A stretch of 43,035 bases of DNA from Clostridia bacterium (GTDB lineage Bacteria; Bacillota; Clostridia; Oscillospirales; Acutalibacteraceae). Location: positions 1-43,035 of the forward strand of contig JAFXDE010000006.1 in NCBI GenBank assembly GCA_017516315.1. Reading direction: 5' to 3'. The notes beneath the pieces are model-generated. The model saw only the letters and a program-made list of their open reading frames with translations. It did not search any database and was not told where the DNA came from. The position numbers were made by a program, and so were the translations under genes. Below are positions 41,042 to 43,035 of the stretch, piece after piece. The first letter of the stretch is position 1; the number at the start of each line of letters is the position of its first letter.

Positions 41042-42586
41042 ATGGTGGAAATAAACTTAGCTGACGGTACATCAGTAAAAGCATATCCTATTTCAGCCTC
41101 TCAGCAGATGATGTATCTTATGTCCTTGAAATACGGCTCGGGCTACCCTGTAAACAATATAGGTATGGGGTACTACTGGAAGGGTGAAATGGACAAGGAT
41201 ATAATGAAAGAGGCTGTTTATGAAGCTGTTTCACGCTGTGATACGATGAGATTAAGATTTACTATGGGAAAAAAGCTTAAGCTTTTACAGTATGTCACGG
41301 AAAAAAGTGAGCTTAAGGTCGAAGAATGGAATTACACTCATCTAACCGTCGAAAAGGCGCAAGGACAGCTTACGGCTTTTTCCAGGACGAATATTCCTAT
41401 GTTTAACTGCGAGCTTCATCGGATAGCTCTGATTGATTTCGCCGAAGGATACACGGGTATTTTTATGAGAATACATCACCTTGCTATGGATGCTTATTCT
41501 CTGAAGATATTTCTTAACGATATTTTCGAAATTTATCTTCACAAGACAAAGGGTACACCTTATCCGAAGCCTATGCGGCCTTATATTCCTGCTTTGGAAA
41601 AAGATCTGTCTTATGAAACGAGTGAGCATAATAAAATCGACAGAGAATATTGGTTTGATTCTCTCGCCAAATACTCTGAACCGATTTTTACTGATTTTAT
41701 GCTCGAGAATCGCCTTAAGGCACAGCAACAGAAAAATCCTTCACAAAGATACGCTGACATTCATTCGGGACTTCCCGATGCTTCAGCTGTTAAATTCAGT
41801 ATGAGTGCAGAGAGAAGTGAAGCATTTCTCGAAATGTGTTCTAAAAACGATCTTTCTGTTTTTTCTGCTGTATCTATGGCAGTACGCACGGGTCTTTCCT
41901 GCTTAAATGATAATCAGCAGGATGTTTCGTTCAAGATGATAATTAACTGCAGAGGAACTGTTGAAGAGAAAAAATCGGGCGGCCTAAGAATTAATTTTCT
42001 TCCGATGCGAAGTATAATTACGCCTGACGAAAGCTTTAAGGAAGGCGTGAATAAAATTTCTGAGATACAGAGTGAAATGTATCTCCATTCGAAGCTCGCC
42101 TTTCTGGATGTTCTGAAAGAAAGACATAAATCTATGCCGAAAAAGGCTAAATTCGACTCTACCTATGACAGCTTCGGTCTTTCTTATCAGCCGCCTTTAA
42201 AGATTACAGCTATAGCTTCTGAAGCGGAAAGCACCGTCAAAAGCATCTGGTACAACAACGGTGCGACTATGATACCTCTGTATGTCACGGTATTACACAG
42301 AGCTTATGACGGCGGTCTTGATTTTATCTTTGAGTACAGAAAAGAGCCCGAATGTGAATATGACCTTCGCATTCTTTATTCAAAGATAGAAAAGATTATG
42401 ATTATCGGTACGGAAAATCCCGATATAACTGTAGGAGAGATTTTAAACAATATATCATTAACTGATGAAGAAAGGCGGGGAAAACCTGAATGTGTACAAT
42501 CGAAAAATTTACTGAAATCCTTGAAAACTTCGTGGAAGCTGACGAAATCAAGAGCGAAGACAATTTTAAGCTTGATCTCGGCATGA
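41042..42586 (+). CDS. Stand-alone condensation-domain (NRPS C/PapA-like) acyltransferase
   Basis: A 514-residue protein of the condensation-domain fold. The catalytic motif HHLAMDA (HHxxxDx) is at residues 144-150. The first half starts with YPISASQQMMYL, the usual opening of such domains, and INFLPMRS sits where NxxxxR-type motifs occur. It would join a carrier-bound acyl group to an amine or alcohol. AAGGAG lies 6 to 7 bases before the ATG, and the gene follows the ligase by one base. Its last 32 residues (basic, Ser/Lys-rich) overlap the carrier-protein gene by 97 bases in another frame and look non-conserved, so the end may reflect a lost stop or a frameshift. Confidence 0.82.
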   Translation: MVEINLADGTSVKAYPISASQQMMYLMSLKYGSGYPVNNIGMGYYWKGEMDKDIMKEAVYEAVSRCDTMRLRFTMGKKLKLLQYVTEKSELKVEEWNYTHLTVEKAQGQLTAFSRTNIPMFNCELHRIALIDFAEGYTGIFMRIHHLAMDAYSLKIFLNDIFEIYLHKTKGTPYPKPMRPYIPALEKDLSYETSEHNKIDREYWFDSLAKYSEPIFTDFMLENRLKAQQQKNPSQRYADIHSGLPDASAVKFSMSAERSEAFLEMCSKNDLSVFSAVSMAVRTGLSCLNDNQQDVSFKMIINCRGTVEEKKSGGLRINFLPMRSIITPDESFKEGVNKISEIQSEMYLHSKLAFLDVLKERHKSMPKKAKFDSTYDSFGLSYQPPLKITAIASEAESTVKSIWYNNGATMIPLYVTVLHRAYDGGLDFIFEYRKEPECEYDLRILYSKIEKIMIIGTENPDITVGEILNNISLTDEERRGKPECVQSKNLLKSLKTSWKLTKSRAKTILSLISA

Positions 42587-42714
42587 GTTCATTCGATACG
42601 GTTTGTCTTGTTTCTGAAATGAACGCAGGATTCGGCATAGAGGTCAAGCCTACTGATTTCATAAAATACAAAACAGTAGGGGAAATGTTTGAATACATAA
42701 GCAAGCTTAAATAA
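42490..42714 (+). CDS. Acyl/peptidyl carrier protein
   Basis: A 74-residue four-helix carrier protein. DLGMSSFDT holds Ser 34 as the phosphopantetheine site. It is most probably the partner that receives the acyl group from the ligase and presents it to the condensation enzyme. It overlaps the end of the condensation gene by 97 bases; the ribosome site is weak (AGGCGGGG about 10 bases upstream), so translational coupling is likely. No thioesterase, reductase or phosphopantetheinyl transferase follows before the operon terminator. Confidence 0.85.
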   Translation: MCTIEKFTEILENFVEADEIKSEDNFKLDLGMSSFDTVCLVSEMNAGFGIEVKPTDFIKYKTVGEMFEYISKLK

Positions 42715-42723
42715 TTAAAAAAC

Positions 42724-42765
42724 AACCGACAGCAGAGAAATTAAAATCTCGACTGTCGGTTTTTA
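42724..42765 (+). terminator. Terminator after the carrier-protein gene
   Basis: AACCGACAG (42724-42732) pairs with CTGTCGGTT (42753-42761), with inner GAGA/TCTC pairing, followed by T. It closes the three-gene operon. Confidence 0.85.
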
Positions 42766-42767
42766 CT

Positions 42768-43035
42768 TTAGGCTTGACTCGTCGCACTAGGGTGACGAGT
42801 ATAATCCGAACCCGCCCAAAAGCGTGAATTTTCGCAGCTTTTCGGCATTTCGGTTTTGAAAGGCGTCAGCCTGTCGGCACCCTCAATATCCAACAATCCT
42901 GCAAAAATTCGCACTTTTGGGTCTGCGATTTTTTGCGGAGCGGATTTTTGGCAAGACAAGGCACAAAACGCAGTAAATCCTATCGGATTTACGAGTATTT
43001 TAACGAAGTGTTGGCGGAAATCCGCCCGTAAAAAA
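42768..43035. repeat. Structured intergenic repeat-like sequence at the right edge
   Basis: No credible gene is present. Small stems are dense: ACTCGTC/GACGAGT near 42778-42800, GTAAATCC-TATC-GGATTTAC (42973-42992) and the palindrome GGCGGAAATCCGCC (43013-43026). ACAAGGCACAAAA (42956) and CGAAGTGTTGG (43004) echo the words near 121 and 161 at the left edge. The look is that of a dispersed intergenic element of this genome; copy number cannot be seen from one window. Confidence 0.45.

Noticed and set aside
39499-42714. D-alanylation (dlt) system
   Set aside because: No DltB-like membrane acyltransferase or DltD is present, and a condensation-domain protein takes their place; the ligase motifs are closer to acyl ligases.
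42768-42959. A 63-codon minus-strand frame at the right edge
   Set aside because: It coincides with stem-rich repeat-like DNA, has no ribosome site and shows no domain; probably a repeat-derived false frame.

Overview
The window looks like chromosomal DNA of an endospore-forming, anaerobic member of the Clostridia, probably a gut or rumen relative of the Oscillospirales/Ruminococcaceae. The basis is a moderately AT-rich sequence with AGGAGG-type ribosome sites, TTGACA/TATAAT promoters, spoIVA, Gram-positive lipoproteins, a tungsten-type aldehyde:ferredoxin oxidoreductase, and clostridial Cys-rich/Ig-like surface-protein modules. No phage, plasmid, CRISPR, tRNA or rRNA signal was found. The species assignment is inference.

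Positions 1-11.3 kb are a tungsten/molybdenum block built as two divergent operons. Leftward: mog-type adenylyltransferase, an E1-like MoeB/ThiF enzyme, aldehyde:ferredoxin oxidoreductase and a MoaD-like carrier. Rightward, behind a candidate Moco/Tuco riboswitch: tungstate ABC transporter tupABC, two moeA genes (one fused to a periplasmic-binding-like domain), moaC, moaA and a MOSC protein. Together they import the oxyanion, make the pterin, insert the metal and supply an oxidoreductase. No moaE is present here.

Positions 11.3-16.5 kb run leftward: a stand-alone E2-type acyltransferase, a BMP-family lipoprotein whose ribosome site lies in a long hairpin, ung, glmM and a left-handed beta-helix acyltransferase. 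From 16.7 to 17.3 kb there is no protein gene, but a strong promoter, about 560 nt of stem-rich sequence and a strong terminator mark a large structured RNA that resembles the ROOL class in size and setting. Next come a preQ1-type riboswitch, queT and an MFS transporter.

Positions 19.4-27.6 kb hold a leftward 81-residue membrane protein behind LexA boxes, then an alpha/beta hydrolase, a clan GH-D glycosidase, a zinc-ribbon membrane protein with an in-frame stop, a GPH sugar transporter, a secreted Cys-rich/Ig-like protein and a 220-bp inverted-repeat (MITE-like) element. Positions 27.7-34.9 kb carry a class A penicillin-binding protein, ruvX/yqgF, two half-size TauE/SafE exporters, a zinc-ribbon protein, spoIVA behind a sigma-E-like promoter, and a LexA-controlled Y-family DNA polymerase with a small partner gene.

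Positions 35.1-39.3 kb encode a divergent type IIA topoisomerase pair (parE/parC-like). The last stretch, 39.5-42.7 kb, is a three-gene operon of free-standing adenylate-forming ligase, condensation-domain protein and carrier protein, of unknown product. The window starts and ends in intergenic sequences that share short motifs. The best leads are the large RNA, the ligase/condensation/carrier operon and the SOS-controlled small membrane protein.
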